64,000 nucleotides of DNA from Sphingorhabdus sp. EL138 (GTDB lineage Bacteria; Pseudomonadota; Alphaproteobacteria; Sphingomonadales; Sphingomonadaceae). The DNA lies in assembly GCF_945862485.1 (NCBI RefSeq), contig NZ_CAMAYF010000003.1, positions 86,503 through 150,502 on the forward strand. Direction: 5' to 3'. The first letter of the stretch is position 1; every line of letters starts with the position of its first letter. Position numbers and translations under genes: made by a program. Positions 1-8,900 of the stretch are shown here, one piece after another. The notes beneath the pieces were generated by a model. It saw only the letters and a list, made by a program, of their open reading frames with translations, made no database searches and was not told the origin of the DNA.

Positions 1-268
1 CCATTTGATCGATTGGCTGCATGAAGCGCAGGCCGTTGGCGCAAAGGCGGTATTACTCAACGCCGCAGGATACACCCACACATCCATCGCGATCTTGGAC
101 GCGATCAAGGCGATTAATGTTCCGGTATTTGAAGTGCATTTATCCGACCCGCATCAACGGGAAGATTTCCGGCATTTGAGCTATGTTAGCATGGCCGCGA
201 AAGCGGTGTTTGCGGGGCATGGCGCAAAGTCTTACGAACTGGCGCTGGACGTAGCGTTACAACTTTGA
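1..268 (+). CDS. aroQ: 3-dehydroquinate dehydratase type II, C-terminal part
   Basis: This is the 3' part of a gene that begins before the window. Type II dehydroquinase converts 3-dehydroquinate to 3-dehydroshikimate in the cytoplasmic shikimate pathway. The visible residues carry the family's C-terminal signatures: NAAGYTHTSIA (substrate-binding Asn and following loop), EVHLSDPHQREDFR (the catalytic His region and the Arg that ends the active site) and a final AxxAVFAGHG block. It lies directly upstream of accB and accC, a common alphaproteobacterial order. The N-terminal half, including the catalytic Tyr, is outside the window. Confidence 0.95.
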   Translation, partial: HLIDWLHEAQAVGAKAVLLNAAGYTHTSIAILDAIKAINVPVFEVHLSDPHQREDFRHLSYVSMAAKAVFAGHGAKSYELALDVALQL

Positions 269-310
269 CATTAGGCGCTCCAAAGTAATTCAGGGGCCAA
301 GGAGTTTTAC

Positions 311-790
311 ATGGCGGCAAAGACAGGAACCACTGGCAGCATGCAGGTCGACACAGACCTCGTCCGCGAACTGGCGGCGATGCTGAATGACACAGGTCTT
401 AGCGAAATTGAGGTTGAGGACGGCGAACGCAAAATCCGCGTATCCCGCAATATGACCGCTGTGGCCACACCGATGATGGCCGCGCCCGCCGCGGCGCCAG
501 CTGCCGCTCCCGTAGCCGCCGCAACAGCTGCCGCGCCAAGCGCCCCTGCCGTTTCCGCCAACGCGATGAAGTCACCGATGGTCGGCACTGCCTATCTGAC
601 GCCTGAGCCTGATGCAGCGCCCTTTGTCAGCGTCGGCCAACAAGTGAAGGCGGGCGACACTGTTTTGATTATCGAAGCGATGAAGGTCATGAACCCAATT
701 GTCGCCGCCACGTCTGGTACCGTCACCGAAATCTTGGTCGAAAGCGGCCAGCCGGTTGAATTTGACCAACCCCTGATGGTGATTGCGTAA
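311..790 (+). CDS. accB: Biotin carboxyl carrier protein of acetyl-CoA carboxylase
   Basis: The 159-residue BCCP subunit carries biotin between the carboxylase and carboxyltransferase of acetyl-CoA carboxylase, the first step of fatty acid synthesis. The biotinyl motif EAMKVMN is present with the modified Lys at about residue 125. Residues 1-48 form the usual N-terminal helical region and about 52-85 an Ala/Pro-rich flexible linker. The ATG follows a good AAGGAG ribosome site (299-304). accC starts two bases after the stop, so the two are surely co-transcribed. A TTGACA hexamer at 265-270 could be a -35 box, but I see no convincing -10. Confidence 0.97.
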   Translation: MAAKTGTTGSMQVDTDLVRELAAMLNDTGLSEIEVEDGERKIRVSRNMTAVATPMMAAPAAAPAAAPVAAATAAAPSAPAVSANAMKSPMVGTAYLTPEPDAAPFVSVGQQVKAGDTVLIIEAMKVMNPIVAATSGTVTEILVESGQPVEFDQPLMVIA

Positions 791-792
791 AC

Positions 793-2142
793 ATGGCCAT
801 TGAAAAAATCCTTATCGCCAACCGTGGCGAAATTGCGCTGCGTATTCACCGTGCGGCGCATGAAATGGGGATCAAGACGGTCGCGGTCCATTCCACCGCA
901 GACGCCGACGCCATGCATGTGCGGTTGGCGGATGAGGCCATTTGCATCGGGCCGCCTTCTGCGACCGACAGCTATTTGAACATTCCGGCGATTATTTCCG
1001 CCGCCGAAATTAGCCATGCCGACGCGATTCACCCCGGCTATGGTTTCTTGTCGGAAAACGCGCAATTTGCCGAGATCGTCGAAAGCCATGACATCACATG
1101 GATTGGCCCCAAGCCCGAACATATCCGCACCATGGGCGACAAGGTCGAGGCGAAGCGGACCGCAGGCGCACTGGGCTTGCCGCTTGTCCCGGGTTCCGAC
1201 GGCGCAATTGAGGATGTCAATGAAGCCAAAGCCATAGCGCGCGAAATTGGCTATCCGGTGATTATCAAGGCCGCCTCTGGCGGCGGCGGGCGCGGCATGA
1301 AGGTCGTGAACAGCGAAGAAGAGCTAGAGACCCAGATGCAGCAAGCAGGGTCCGAAGCAAAAGCCGCCTTTGGTGACGCGACGGTGTATCTTGAAAAATA
1401 TCTCGGCAACCCGCGCCATATCGAATTTCAGATTTTCGGTGATGGTAATGGCAATGCCGTGCATTTGGGCGAGCGCGACTGTTCCTTGCAACGACGGCAC
1501 CAGAAAGTGTTGGAAGAAGCGCCCTCGCCTGTGCTGGCAACGGCCGAGCGGGATCGCATGGGCAATATCTGCGCCAAGGCAATGGCCGATATGGGCTATC
1601 GCGGCGCAGGCACCATCGAATTTTTGTGGGAAAATGGTGAATTCTATTTCATCGAAATGAACACACGGTTGCAGGTCGAACATCCCGTCACCGAAATGAT
1701 TACGGGCATTGACCTGGTGCGCGAACAAATCCGCGTGGCCGAGGGTAAACCGCTTTCGTTTAAGCAAGAGGATGTGACCTTCACGGGCCATGCGGTGGAA
1801 TGCCGGATCAACGCCGAAGACCCCCGCACCTTCATGCCGTCACCGGGCACCGTAAGCTGGTATCACCCGCCCGGCGGGCTATATGTCCGCGTCGATAGCG
1901 GCCTCTATCATGGCTATAAAGTCCCGCCTTATTATGACAGCATGATTGCCAAGCTGATTGTCTATGGCCAGACGCGCGAAGGGTGCCTGATGCGCTTGCG
2001 CCGTGCGCTGGGCGAATTTGTGATTGAAGGCATGAAGACCACCATTCCGTTGCATCAACGGCTTTTGGAAGAGCCTGATTTCCAGAACGGCAATTACACT
2101 ATCAAATGGCTTGAAGAATGGCTGGCGAAGGACGCGGAATAA
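793..2142 (+). CDS. accC: Biotin carboxylase subunit of acetyl-CoA carboxylase
   Basis: AccC carboxylates the biotin on BCCP using ATP and bicarbonate. The 449-residue protein is family length and full: N-terminal [10 protein letters not shown], the glycine-rich ATP-grasp loop [12 protein letters not shown], the catalytic [12 protein letters not shown] block, [14 protein letters not shown] and the C-terminal CRINAEDP segment. It is placed two bases after accB. Its last 25 bases overlap the start of the next gene, a VanX-like dipeptidase, which suggests read-through translation or coupling. Confidence 0.98.
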   Translation: MAIEKILIANRGEIALRIHRAAHEMGIKTVAVHSTADADAMHVRLADEAICIGPPSATDSYLNIPAIISAAEISHADAIHPGYGFLSENAQFAEIVESHDITWIGPKPEHIRTMGDKVEAKRTAGALGLPLVPGSDGAIEDVNEAKAIAREIGYPVIIKAASGGGGRGMKVVNSEEELETQMQQAGSEAKAAFGDATVYLEKYLGNPRHIEFQIFGDGNGNAVHLGERDCSLQRRHQKVLEEAPSPVLATAERDRMGNICAKAMADMGYRGAGTIEFLWENGEFYFIEMNTRLQVEHPVTEMITGIDLVREQIRVAEGKPLSFKQEDVTFTGHAVECRINAEDPRTFMPSPGTVSWYHPPGGLYVRVDSGLYHGYKVPPYYDSMIAKLIVYGQTREGCLMRLRRALGEFVIEGMKTTIPLHQRLLEEPDFQNGNYTIKWLEEWLAKDAE

Positions 2143-2831
2143 GTCTTTCCCGCCGTGAGGCGGCCTTAGGGCTGGCGGCCCTGCCGCTCGTCGGCTGTGC
2201 GCCTGTCGGCCCCGACCGGGATGTGTTGTTTATTCCCGCCGACAAGGCCGCCGCGCTCACGCCCGATGATCCGAAGCGGCTGTTAGAGCTGATAAAGCTC
2301 GATCCCGCGATCTGGCTCGACATGCGCTATGCGACCGCCAACAATTTTACCGGCCGTATTTTATATGACGAAGCCCGCGCCTTTTTGGCGGCCCCAGCGG
2401 CTTTGGCCGTCGCGCGTGCCAGCAAAATGGCACAGGCAGATGGCTTTGGCCTGACCATTTACGATGCCTATCGTCCTTGGCGCATTACCAAAAAGCTGTG
2501 GGATGCAACGCCGGTTGGCCCGAAAAAGGAATATGTCGCCAACCCCAAACGCGGGTCCAAACATAATCGTGGCTGCGCCGTCGACCTGACCTTGCATGAT
2601 CTGCAAACCGGACAGCTTGTCGAAATGCCGACCGAGTTTGATGATTTTTCGGAAAAAGCGCACCGCAATTATATGGGGGCGTCTGCGGCGGCCATTGCCA
2701 ACCGGGCGCGGCTGGCAGGCTATCTGGAAGCCGAAGGTTTTGTCGGCCTGTCCAACGAATGGTGGCATTTTGATTTTACAGGGTGGGAGCAGTTCCCCGT
2801 CATGGATATTCCGTTTAACAAAATCCGTTAA
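2118..2831 (+). CDS. VanX-type D-Ala-D-Ala dipeptidase, predicted Tat lipoprotein
   Basis: This 237-residue protein belongs to the VanX/DdpX zinc dipeptidase family, which cleaves D-Ala-D-Ala from peptidoglycan turnover. Zinc ligands His149 and Asp156 ([11 protein letters not shown]) and the catalytic Glu214 with zinc ligand His217 (NEWWHFDF) have the spacing known for VanX (H116/D123 and E181/H184). The N-terminus has a twin-arginine SRR at 11-13, a hydrophobic stretch and a lipobox LVGC with Cys27, so a Tat-exported lipoprotein is inferred. The start overlaps accC by 25 bases. There are no other vancomycin-resistance genes nearby, so a recycling role is more likely than resistance. Confidence 0.88.
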   Translation: MAGEGRGISLSRREAALGLAALPLVGCAPVGPDRDVLFIPADKAAALTPDDPKRLLELIKLDPAIWLDMRYATANNFTGRILYDEARAFLAAPAALAVARASKMAQADGFGLTIYDAYRPWRITKKLWDATPVGPKKEYVANPKRGSKHNRGCAVDLTLHDLQTGQLVEMPTEFDDFSEKAHRNYMGASAAAIANRARLAGYLEAEGFVGLSNEWWHFDFTGWEQFPVMDIPFNKIR

Positions 2832-2878
2832 CATATTCGTTCATCAAAACGCTTCCTTTCATGAACGTGAACACATAG

Positions 2879-2895
2879 TTCAGCTTCGCTTCAGC
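2879..2895 (+). promoter_or_regulatory. Tandem TTCAGC direct repeat, possible response-regulator site
   Basis: TTCAGC occurs at 2879-2884 and again at 2890-2895, exactly 11 bp (one helical turn) apart and 61-77 bp upstream of the RcnB-like gene. This arrangement is typical of OmpR/PhoB-family dimer sites. Just upstream, CGTTCAT (2838-2844) and ATGAACG (2861-2867) form an inverted repeat. The assignment rests on pattern only. Confidence 0.4.
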
Positions 2896-2955
2896 AGAAT
2901 CGATGCAGACAGGGTCCAACGCAGACGCATGGTGCCTCTGCCATGGAGACCTGCC

Positions 2956-3813
2956 ATGAAAAAATATATTCTCATGACTTTGGTGACCGCGACGGCGCTT
3001 TCGCCCATTGCGGCGCATGCTACCCCGTCCGCACCCGTTCGCGCCGACGTGATGGTGGAAGACTTTGCGGATTTTCAGCGCGAAGACCGGCGTGCCGAAC
3101 GGCAAGAGGCGCGCGCAAACCAGCCCCCAGAGCAACGCGCGGAACGCCCTGCAGAGCGGCAACAAAACCAGCGGCAGCGCGGGCAGTCATTGCAAGAACC
3201 CACACCAGCAGAAGTCATAAATCGCGCCGAGCCGCAGCGTGATGGCATCCGCGCGGAACGTCAGCGGGATATTACGCGCACAGAACGCCGCGAAGCCCGC
3301 CAGGACGGCCGATATTATGATCGGAACCGTGATGGTGACCTTGACCGCCGCTGGGACCGCAATCGCGATGGTAATCTGGACCGGAATTGGGATCGGAACC
3401 GTGATGGACGGCTGGACCGCCGCTTTGACCGCAATGACGATGAACGCATTGACCGTCGTTACGACCGGAACCGCGACGGCCGGCTAGACCGCAATCAAAT
3501 GGGACGCTGGAACGACAATTGGCGCAATGACAACCGCTATAATTGGCGCAAATATCGCGAGCAGAACAGAAATTATTACCGACCCGGCCGGTATTACGCC
3601 CCCTATCGTGACCGTAAATACAGCCGCATCTCCATAGGGTTTTCGCTCGGTTCGGCTTTTTTTGGTCCGCGCTTTTGGATCAATGATCCTTGGCAGTATC
3701 GCTTGCCCGCGGCGTATGGCAGCTACCGTTGGGTGCGTTATTATGACGATGTCCTTTTGGTCGATGTGCGCAACGGCCGTGTGGTTGACGTCATTCGCGA
3801 CTTTTTCTGGTAA
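2956..3813 (+). CDS. RcnB-family secreted protein with five 12-residue Asp/Asn repeats
   Basis: The 285-residue protein starts at ATG 2956 with a clear Sec signal peptide (MKKYILMTLVTATALS, cleavage after AHA); the reading frame is open further upstream, but nothing there resembles a gene start. Residues about 30-115 are charged and Arg/Glu/Gln-rich. Residues 121-180 hold five tandem 12-mers of the type WDRNRDGxLDRR, which match an EF-hand calcium loop (DxNxDGxL). The C-terminus has the RcnB signature (YRLPAAYGSYRWVRYYDD, then VVDVIRDFFW). RcnB in E. coli is periplasmic and affects metal homeostasis; the role here is unknown. A Rho-independent terminator follows. Confidence 0.82.
   Translation: MKKYILMTLVTATALSPIAAHATPSAPVRADVMVEDFADFQREDRRAERQEARANQPPEQRAERPAERQQNQRQRGQSLQEPTPAEVINRAEPQRDGIRAERQRDITRTERREARQDGRYYDRNRDGDLDRRWDRNRDGNLDRNWDRNRDGRLDRRFDRNDDERIDRRYDRNRDGRLDRNQMGRWNDNWRNDNRYNWRKYREQNRNYYRPGRYYAPYRDRKYSRISIGFSLGSAFFGPRFWINDPWQYRLPAAYGSYRWVRYYDDVLLVDVRNGRVVDVIRDFFW
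3316..3495 (+). repeat. Five tandem 36-bp units encoding an EF-hand-like loop
   Basis: Five consecutive 36-bp units lie inside the RcnB-like gene and encode 12-residue copies: YDRNRDGDLDRR, WDRNRDGNLDRN, WDRNRDGRLDRR, FDRNDDERIDRR and YDRNRDGRLDRN. Copy 4 has lost the Gly and is the most diverged. The nucleotide units are imperfect, so the array is old or under selection, but copy number may vary between strains. Confidence 0.9.
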
Positions 3814-3831
3814 GCACGGAAAAACGAAATG

Positions 3832-3859
3832 GCCCGGACCCCATCTTCCGGGCTTTTTT
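3832..3859 (+). terminator. Rho-independent terminator after the RcnB-like gene
   Basis: A 7-bp stem GCCCGGA (3832-3838) / TCCGGGC (3847-3853) with an 8-base loop is followed directly by six Ts. It lies 18 bases after the stop codon and separates this gene from the amidohydrolase. Confidence 0.85.
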
Positions 3860-3919
3860 GCTTGTAACCTTGCCCCAAGCTGACCAAACACTCGCCCATT
3901 AATAAGGGGAGAGTTATTG

Positions 3920-5188
3920 ATGTTACGTTGTCTATTACTTGCAAGCGCCGCTTTGTCATTGGCCGCGCCAGCGTCCGCCACGACGCAAGCCATCATCGTT
4001 GGCAATCTCATCCCCGATGCCGCAACTGGCCCCACTGGACCGGCGGTCATTTTGGACGAAGATGGACGGATTAAAGACATCGCCAAAGGCATCAACAACC
4101 CATTTAAAGCGGACAGCGTCGTGGACCTCTCGACCAAGACCTTGGTCCCCGGCCTCATTGACCTCCATGTCCATTTAACGGGCGACCCCGGCGATGATTA
4201 TCGCGATGAGGCGGTGAACCCCGATGAATGGGGCGTGGTCATGGGCGTGAAGAACGCGGCGTTGACCCTCAAGGCTGGCTTTACGACAGTGCGTGAGGCG
4301 GGCTCTGCGCAAAATACCGCCTTTGTGCTGCGCCGTGGCACCGCCGAAGGCCGCATCATTGGCCCGCGCATCATCGCGGCCGGCCCGGCTTTATCCATCG
4401 TCGGCGGCCATGCCGATGTGTCCGGCTTCCGCAATGACGTCATTGCCACGTTGGAATCGGGCTACACCTGCACAGGCCCCGTGGAATGCGCCGAGAAAGT
4501 GCGTAAATCGTCGCGCGCGGGTGCAGATGTCATCAAAATCACGGCAACCGGCGGCGTCTTGTCGCAACAGGGCCGCGGGCTAGAGGCACATTTCACCAGC
4601 GAGGAAATGGTTTCGATCACCAACACCGCCCATTCGCTTGGCCTAAAGGTCATGGCGCATGCCCATGGTGCGCGCGGCATTGAGGCGGCATCCGCGGCGG
4701 GTATTGATTCCATCGAACATGGCACATTTGCCGATGAAGCGGCGTTAAAGGTTATGAAGGCCAAGGGCACGGCCTTGGTTCCAACATTGATGGCGCTGGA
4801 GGGCGTGCGCGCCCGTTTGGGCAAGGGCATTTACACCCCCACCGTTGAGATCAAGGCCAAGCAAGCGGTTGAGGCCGCGGGCCGTCAGGTTCGGCGCGCC
4901 AAGGCCATGGGCGTCACCGTCGCCTTTGGTACCGACGCAGGCGTATTTGAACATGGCCGCAATGGCAGCGAATATGCCTTATTGGTCAACGCAGGCATGA
5001 CCCCGACCGAGGCATTGGCCAGCGCCACCACGGTCGCCGCCAAAACGCTTGGGATGGAAAATGATATTGGCCGCATTGCCATTGGCTATTCCGCGGATCT
5101 GGTTGCGGTGAATGAAAATCCGCTCAATAATATTCGCACCCTCGAAAAGGCAGAATGGGTCATGGTAAGAGGACGCATCATTCCGTGA
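3920..5188 (+). CDS. Secreted metal-dependent amidohydrolase
   Basis: The 422-residue protein is an imidazolonepropionase/Xaa-Pro-dipeptidase-like member of the amidohydrolase superfamily. A signal peptide (MLRCLLLASAALSLAAPASA) predicts export. The metal ligands are visible: HVH at residues 83-85 after GLIDL, a probable carboxylated Lys in GADVIKITATGG, then HAHG, SIEHGTF and GTDAG. The ATG at 3920 is preferred over the TTG three bases earlier because of the AAGGGGA site at 3904-3910. The substrate cannot be told from sequence; related enzymes hydrolyse dipeptides or organophosphates. Confidence 0.88.
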   Translation: MLRCLLLASAALSLAAPASATTQAIIVGNLIPDAATGPTGPAVILDEDGRIKDIAKGINNPFKADSVVDLSTKTLVPGLIDLHVHLTGDPGDDYRDEAVNPDEWGVVMGVKNAALTLKAGFTTVREAGSAQNTAFVLRRGTAEGRIIGPRIIAAGPALSIVGGHADVSGFRNDVIATLESGYTCTGPVECAEKVRKSSRAGADVIKITATGGVLSQQGRGLEAHFTSEEMVSITNTAHSLGLKVMAHAHGARGIEAASAAGIDSIEHGTFADEAALKVMKAKGTALVPTLMALEGVRARLGKGIYTPTVEIKAKQAVEAAGRQVRRAKAMGVTVAFGTDAGVFEHGRNGSEYALLVNAGMTPTEALASATTVAAKTLGMENDIGRIAIGYSADLVAVNENPLNNIRTLEKAEWVMVRGRIIP

Positions 5189-5200
5189 TTCGGTGATCTT

Positions 5201-5911
5201 ATGCAGACAGATACGCCCGCCAAAGAATTTGATCCCAATAATGATCCCGCCAAGCTGGCGCGGATCGGCGCGCATGTGACCAAAAGGTTGAACGCCAATC
5301 TGCTGGTGCAACAGGTCGAACATGAAGACGCGCAATTATACATCTATCAAGGCTTTTTAAGCGCCAAAGACTGCAAGACATTGATTGCGAAAATTGATGC
5401 CGATGCTGTGCCCTCCACCTTGTACAAAGGCACCGAGCAAGAGGGCTTTCGCACCAGTTATAGCTGCCATCTCAACCGGTGGGACGCATTCATCGCCAAG
5501 GTTGAGGCCCGGATGAGCGATGTTTTGGGCATCGACAATAATTATGCCGAAACCATGCAGGGGCAGCGCTATCAAGTCGGACAAGAGTTTAAAGCGCATC
5601 ACGATTTTTTCCACCCAAGCCAAAGCTATTGGGCGCAGGAAGGCCCGGGGGGTGGGCAACGCAGTTGGACCGCAATGATCTTCTTAAACGAACCCAAAGA
5701 GGGCGGCGCGACCGAATTTCCGCATCTTGGGCTTGGCATTCGTCCGCAGGCCGGAATGATGCTGATGTGGAACAATGCGAAACCCGACGGGACGCTCAAC
5801 TATAAAACATTGCATACCGGCACGCCGGTCACGCGTGGGGTGAAGCATATCATCACCAAATGGTACCGGCAAAATGACTGGCTGGAGATTACGACTGCAC
5901 AAATGTCGTAA
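5201..5911 (+). CDS. 2-oxoglutarate/Fe(II) dioxygenase, prolyl 4-hydroxylase type
   Basis: The 236-residue protein has the double-stranded beta-helix signature of prolyl 4-hydroxylase alpha-subunit-like oxygenases: iron ligands His133 and Asp135 (AHHDFF) and His205 (LHTGTPV), and the 2-oxoglutarate-binding Lys215 (GVKHIITKWYR). The long FLNEPKEGGATEFP strand is also typical. No signal peptide is seen, so it is probably cytoplasmic. It begins 12 bases after the amidohydrolase and may be co-transcribed. The hydroxylated substrate is unknown. Confidence 0.88.
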   Translation: MQTDTPAKEFDPNNDPAKLARIGAHVTKRLNANLLVQQVEHEDAQLYIYQGFLSAKDCKTLIAKIDADAVPSTLYKGTEQEGFRTSYSCHLNRWDAFIAKVEARMSDVLGIDNNYAETMQGQRYQVGQEFKAHHDFFHPSQSYWAQEGPGGGQRSWTAMIFLNEPKEGGATEFPHLGLGIRPQAGMMLMWNNAKPDGTLNYKTLHTGTPVTRGVKHIITKWYRQNDWLEITTAQMS

Positions 5912-6053
5912 AGGGCATCGCAGTTCGCTTGCCCCACGCTTATTGTCGTCTGTCGAAACCATATTGCGCTTGGCCGTCAGGACGCCAACAGTCCATCCCA
6001 TACTCATAGCGCACCCCCATAAGTGCATCGGAAATATTGTCGGAGAATATCGC

Positions 6054-7859
6054 ATGAAAATGAAGCACCATATCCTTCTTCTCGCCAGCGCTGCCTTGCT
6101 ATCGCCTATCGCGGCGCAGGCGCAGACCGCCGCGACCGAGACCGTCTCCACCGAAAGCCAGAAGCTCTCGGCATTATTTGCCGCCGATGATGAGGCGAGC
6201 CTGCAGCGTAACCCGTTGAACGCGATGTTCCGGGGCGACATGCGCTATGCTGACCGTTTTGGTGATTTTATCAGCGATGCCTATTTCGCCAATGAACGCA
6301 AAGCCGCCGAAGCCAATTTGGAGGCGCTGCAAAGCATTGACCGCACGAAGCTAAACGCGACCGACAAGATCGCTTATGACGTGTTCAAGCAAAACCAGAC
6401 CGACGCACTCAAGGGCTTGTCCAAAGAGATTATGGACCTGACCGTTGTCCGTCCGCTCAATCACTTTTTCGGTTTTCACACTTTCTATCCGACCTTTGCC
6501 AGCGGACAGGGTGCTGCGCCGTTCAAGACGATGCAGGATTATGACAATAACCTGAAACGCCATAAGGAGTTTATCGTGCTCATGGACCGGTCGATTGACC
6601 GCTTCCGTCAGGGCATGGCAACGGGCGTGTTCGAAACGAAGATGACAATCACAAACGTCGTCGATCAATTGAATACGCAGCTCGCCCAAAAAACCGAAGA
6701 ATCGCCTTATTATGGTCCAGTCCTGAAATTCCCCGAAGGTTTCAGCGATGCCGACAAGGCGCGGCTCACGTCCGAATATCGCGACATTATCGAAAACGGC
6801 CTCTACCCCGCCAATGCCAGCCTACGCGATTTTCTGCGCGACAGCTATTTGCCACTGGCGCGTGAGCAAGTTGGCCTATCGGCGATGAAGGGCGGCGAAG
6901 GCCTGTATCAATATATGATCGAGCAGACGACGACCTTGCCGTTGAAGGCCGACGAAATCCACAATCTCGGATTGTCCGAAGTCGCGCGGATCACATCGGG
7001 CATGGAAGCGATCCGCAAGGAAGTTGGCTTCAAAGGCACTTTGCCGGAATTTTTCGAACATTTGCGCTCGGATCCAAAGTTCAAACTCGCCAGCCGTGAT
7101 GCCTTGACTCAAGGCTATTATGACATCGGCAAGATTGTTGATGGAAAGATTTCAACGCAGTTCAAATATCTTCCCAAGGCGCCGCTTGAGATCAAACCTT
7201 ACGAAGAATTCCGCGAGAAATATGAAGCTGGCGGCAGCTATCAGTCCGGCACGCCCGACGGTTCGCGCCCCGGCACATTTTATTTCAACGCATATGATCT
7301 GCCAAGCCGCACGACCCCTGGCATGACCACGCTCTATCTGCACGAAGGTGCGCCAGGGCACCATTTCCAGATCAGCATCGCACAAGAAAATGAAAAATTG
7401 CCTGCCTTCATGCGCTTTGGCGGTAACACCGCTTATGTCGAAGGCTGGGCGCTCTATTCGGAAACCTTGGGCTATGACATGGGCCTTTTCAAAGACCCGT
7501 ATCAACGCTTCGGCACATTGTCGGACGAAATGCTCCGTGCCATGCGTCTTGTCGTTGACACTGGCCTGCACAGCAAGGGTTGGACGCGCGAACAAGCGAT
7601 CGGCTATATGCTCGCCAATAGCGACATGGGCAAAACCGACGCAACCGCAGAGGTGGAGCGCTATATCGCCATTCCGACACAAGCCTTAGCGTATAAAATC
7701 GGTGCGCTGACAATCATGCGTCTAAAAGACAAGGCCAAGACGCAATTGGGCAAAAAATTCGACGTACGCGAATTCCACAATCAGGTTTTGAACACTGGCG
7801 CGTTGCCGCTGACTGTTCTCGAAAAGAAAATCGACGATTGGATATCAACGTCGAAGTAA
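6054..7859 (+). CDS. DUF885-family secreted metallopeptidase-like protein
   Basis: The 601-residue protein starts at ATG 6054 with a signal peptide (MKMKHHILLLASAALLS, cleavage after AQA); the frame is open upstream but lacks a plausible start. The DUF885 hallmark HEGAPGHHFQ lies at about residues 430-439 and is followed by AYVEGWALYSE; together these resemble an HExxH-type zinc site with a downstream Glu. Family members are found in many Sphingomonadales in several copies and are predicted dipeptidases, but few have been characterised. The length matches the family. Confidence 0.9.
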   Translation: MKMKHHILLLASAALLSPIAAQAQTAATETVSTESQKLSALFAADDEASLQRNPLNAMFRGDMRYADRFGDFISDAYFANERKAAEANLEALQSIDRTKLNATDKIAYDVFKQNQTDALKGLSKEIMDLTVVRPLNHFFGFHTFYPTFASGQGAAPFKTMQDYDNNLKRHKEFIVLMDRSIDRFRQGMATGVFETKMTITNVVDQLNTQLAQKTEESPYYGPVLKFPEGFSDADKARLTSEYRDIIENGLYPANASLRDFLRDSYLPLAREQVGLSAMKGGEGLYQYMIEQTTTLPLKADEIHNLGLSEVARITSGMEAIRKEVGFKGTLPEFFEHLRSDPKFKLASRDALTQGYYDIGKIVDGKISTQFKYLPKAPLEIKPYEEFREKYEAGGSYQSGTPDGSRPGTFYFNAYDLPSRTTPGMTTLYLHEGAPGHHFQISIAQENEKLPAFMRFGGNTAYVEGWALYSETLGYDMGLFKDPYQRFGTLSDEMLRAMRLVVDTGLHSKGWTREQAIGYMLANSDMGKTDATAEVERYIAIPTQALAYKIGALTIMRLKDKAKTQLGKKFDVREFHNQVLNTGALPLTVLEKKIDDWISTSK

Positions 7860-7867
7860 AGGCATGC

Positions 7868-7897
7868 GCTTCCCGGCAAGAATATTTGCCGGGAGGC
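7868..7897. other. GC-rich inverted repeat without T-tract
   Basis: TCCCGGCAA (7871-7879) and TTGCCGGGA (7886-7894) form a perfect 9-bp stem with a 6-base loop, extendable by three further pairs including one G-T. It lies 8 bases after the DUF885 stop. No run of T follows on either strand, so it may stabilise the mRNA end or act as a weak terminator. Confidence 0.5.
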
Positions 7898-7955
7898 GAA
7901 GCACTTGATTGGTGTGGCGGGTTGATATAGCTCCCTTGTCAGGGGAGAGTGAATT

Positions 7956-8843
7956 ATGCCAAGTTTTGCCGCCAGCCTTGCTGGATTTGTGCTGCGCACC
8001 ACAGGCTATTATCGCCGAATGTTCAGCGGCGGGCCGCAATTTGAAAAAAATATTGCAAAGATCCGTTCTGGCCCCTTGCCATCGCCCAAAGCACATCCAG
8101 AGGTAGACATTCGGCACAGTGAATTTCAGGGCCGTCCTGTTTGGCACCTTGCGCCCAAGGGCCGCACACCATCGGCACATATCCTGTTCTGGCATGGCGG
8201 CGGCTATGTCTATCCGGCAACCGACATCCATTGGAAATTTCTATCGCGGATGGCGGCGCAACATGGCTGGTCCGTCACTGCGCCGCTCTATCCGCTCGCA
8301 CCAGAAAATACGGCCGCGCATATCACCAATTGGGCGATGGATTATTATACAGCCTATCTGGCGGAGATGGGTGAAAAAACATTTGTCATGGGCGGCGACT
8401 CTGCAGGTGGCGGCTTGACCGCCGCATTGGCGCACATGGCGCGCGATGCGGGGCATAATTTGCCTGCTAGCCTGTTGCTCATCTGCCCCTGGTTGAACCT
8501 TGACCCCGCGCATCCCGACCAGTTGAAGACGGAACCACGCGACGGCATCCTGACCATCAGCGGGATTTCCGCAGGCGGCCTGCTATATGCGGGCGACCTG
8601 CCACGCGATGACCCAAGATGCAGCCCGATTTTCGGCAATTGGGACGGATTACCGCCGATCCTCGCCTTTGCCGGTGGCGACGACATTTTGGTCACGGACT
8701 CACGGGCACTGAAGGCCAAGCTGCCTTCGGTGGAGCTTATCGAGCATGCCGGCATGCTGCATGATTGGCCCATTTTCAGCTTTGCTGAATCGCGCAAGGC
8801 GCAGGCCAAAATGGCCAATTTTGTCGCACCAGCCGTCACCTGA
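7956..8843 (+). CDS. Alpha/beta hydrolase, hormone-sensitive-lipase family esterase
   Basis: The 295-residue protein is an acetyl-esterase-type hydrolase of the HSL group. The oxyanion-hole motif HGGGYVY starts at residue 80 and the nucleophile Ser149 sits in GGDSAGGG. The C-terminal Asp (FAGGDDILVTDS) and His (MLHDWPIF) complete the triad. The ATG has an AGGGGAGAG site 10 bases upstream. No signal peptide is evident, so it is likely cytoplasmic; it probably hydrolyses short acyl esters. Confidence 0.9.
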   Translation: MPSFAASLAGFVLRTTGYYRRMFSGGPQFEKNIAKIRSGPLPSPKAHPEVDIRHSEFQGRPVWHLAPKGRTPSAHILFWHGGGYVYPATDIHWKFLSRMAAQHGWSVTAPLYPLAPENTAAHITNWAMDYYTAYLAEMGEKTFVMGGDSAGGGLTAALAHMARDAGHNLPASLLLICPWLNLDPAHPDQLKTEPRDGILTISGISAGGLLYAGDLPRDDPRCSPIFGNWDGLPPILAFAGGDDILVTDSRALKAKLPSVELIEHAGMLHDWPIFSFAESRKAQAKMANFVAPAVT

Positions 8844-8900
8844 CGCATTTGCGTGCCGGCCATCTAGGCTTTATGCTGTTTGCATGAATAAGGACGCATC

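Noticed and set aside
2118-2831. Vancomycin resistance cluster
   Set aside because: Only one VanX-like enzyme is present, with no VanH/VanA or regulator genes; Gram-negative homologues usually recycle murein dipeptides.
2596-2955. Upstream extension of the RcnB-like reading frame through the VanX gene end
   Set aside because: A clear signal peptide starts at ATG 2956; the upstream part overlaps the VanX coding frame and has no protein-like conservation.
7868-7897. Hairpin after the DUF885 gene as a standard terminator
   Set aside because: The stem is strong but no T-tract follows on either strand, so it is listed only as an inverted repeat.
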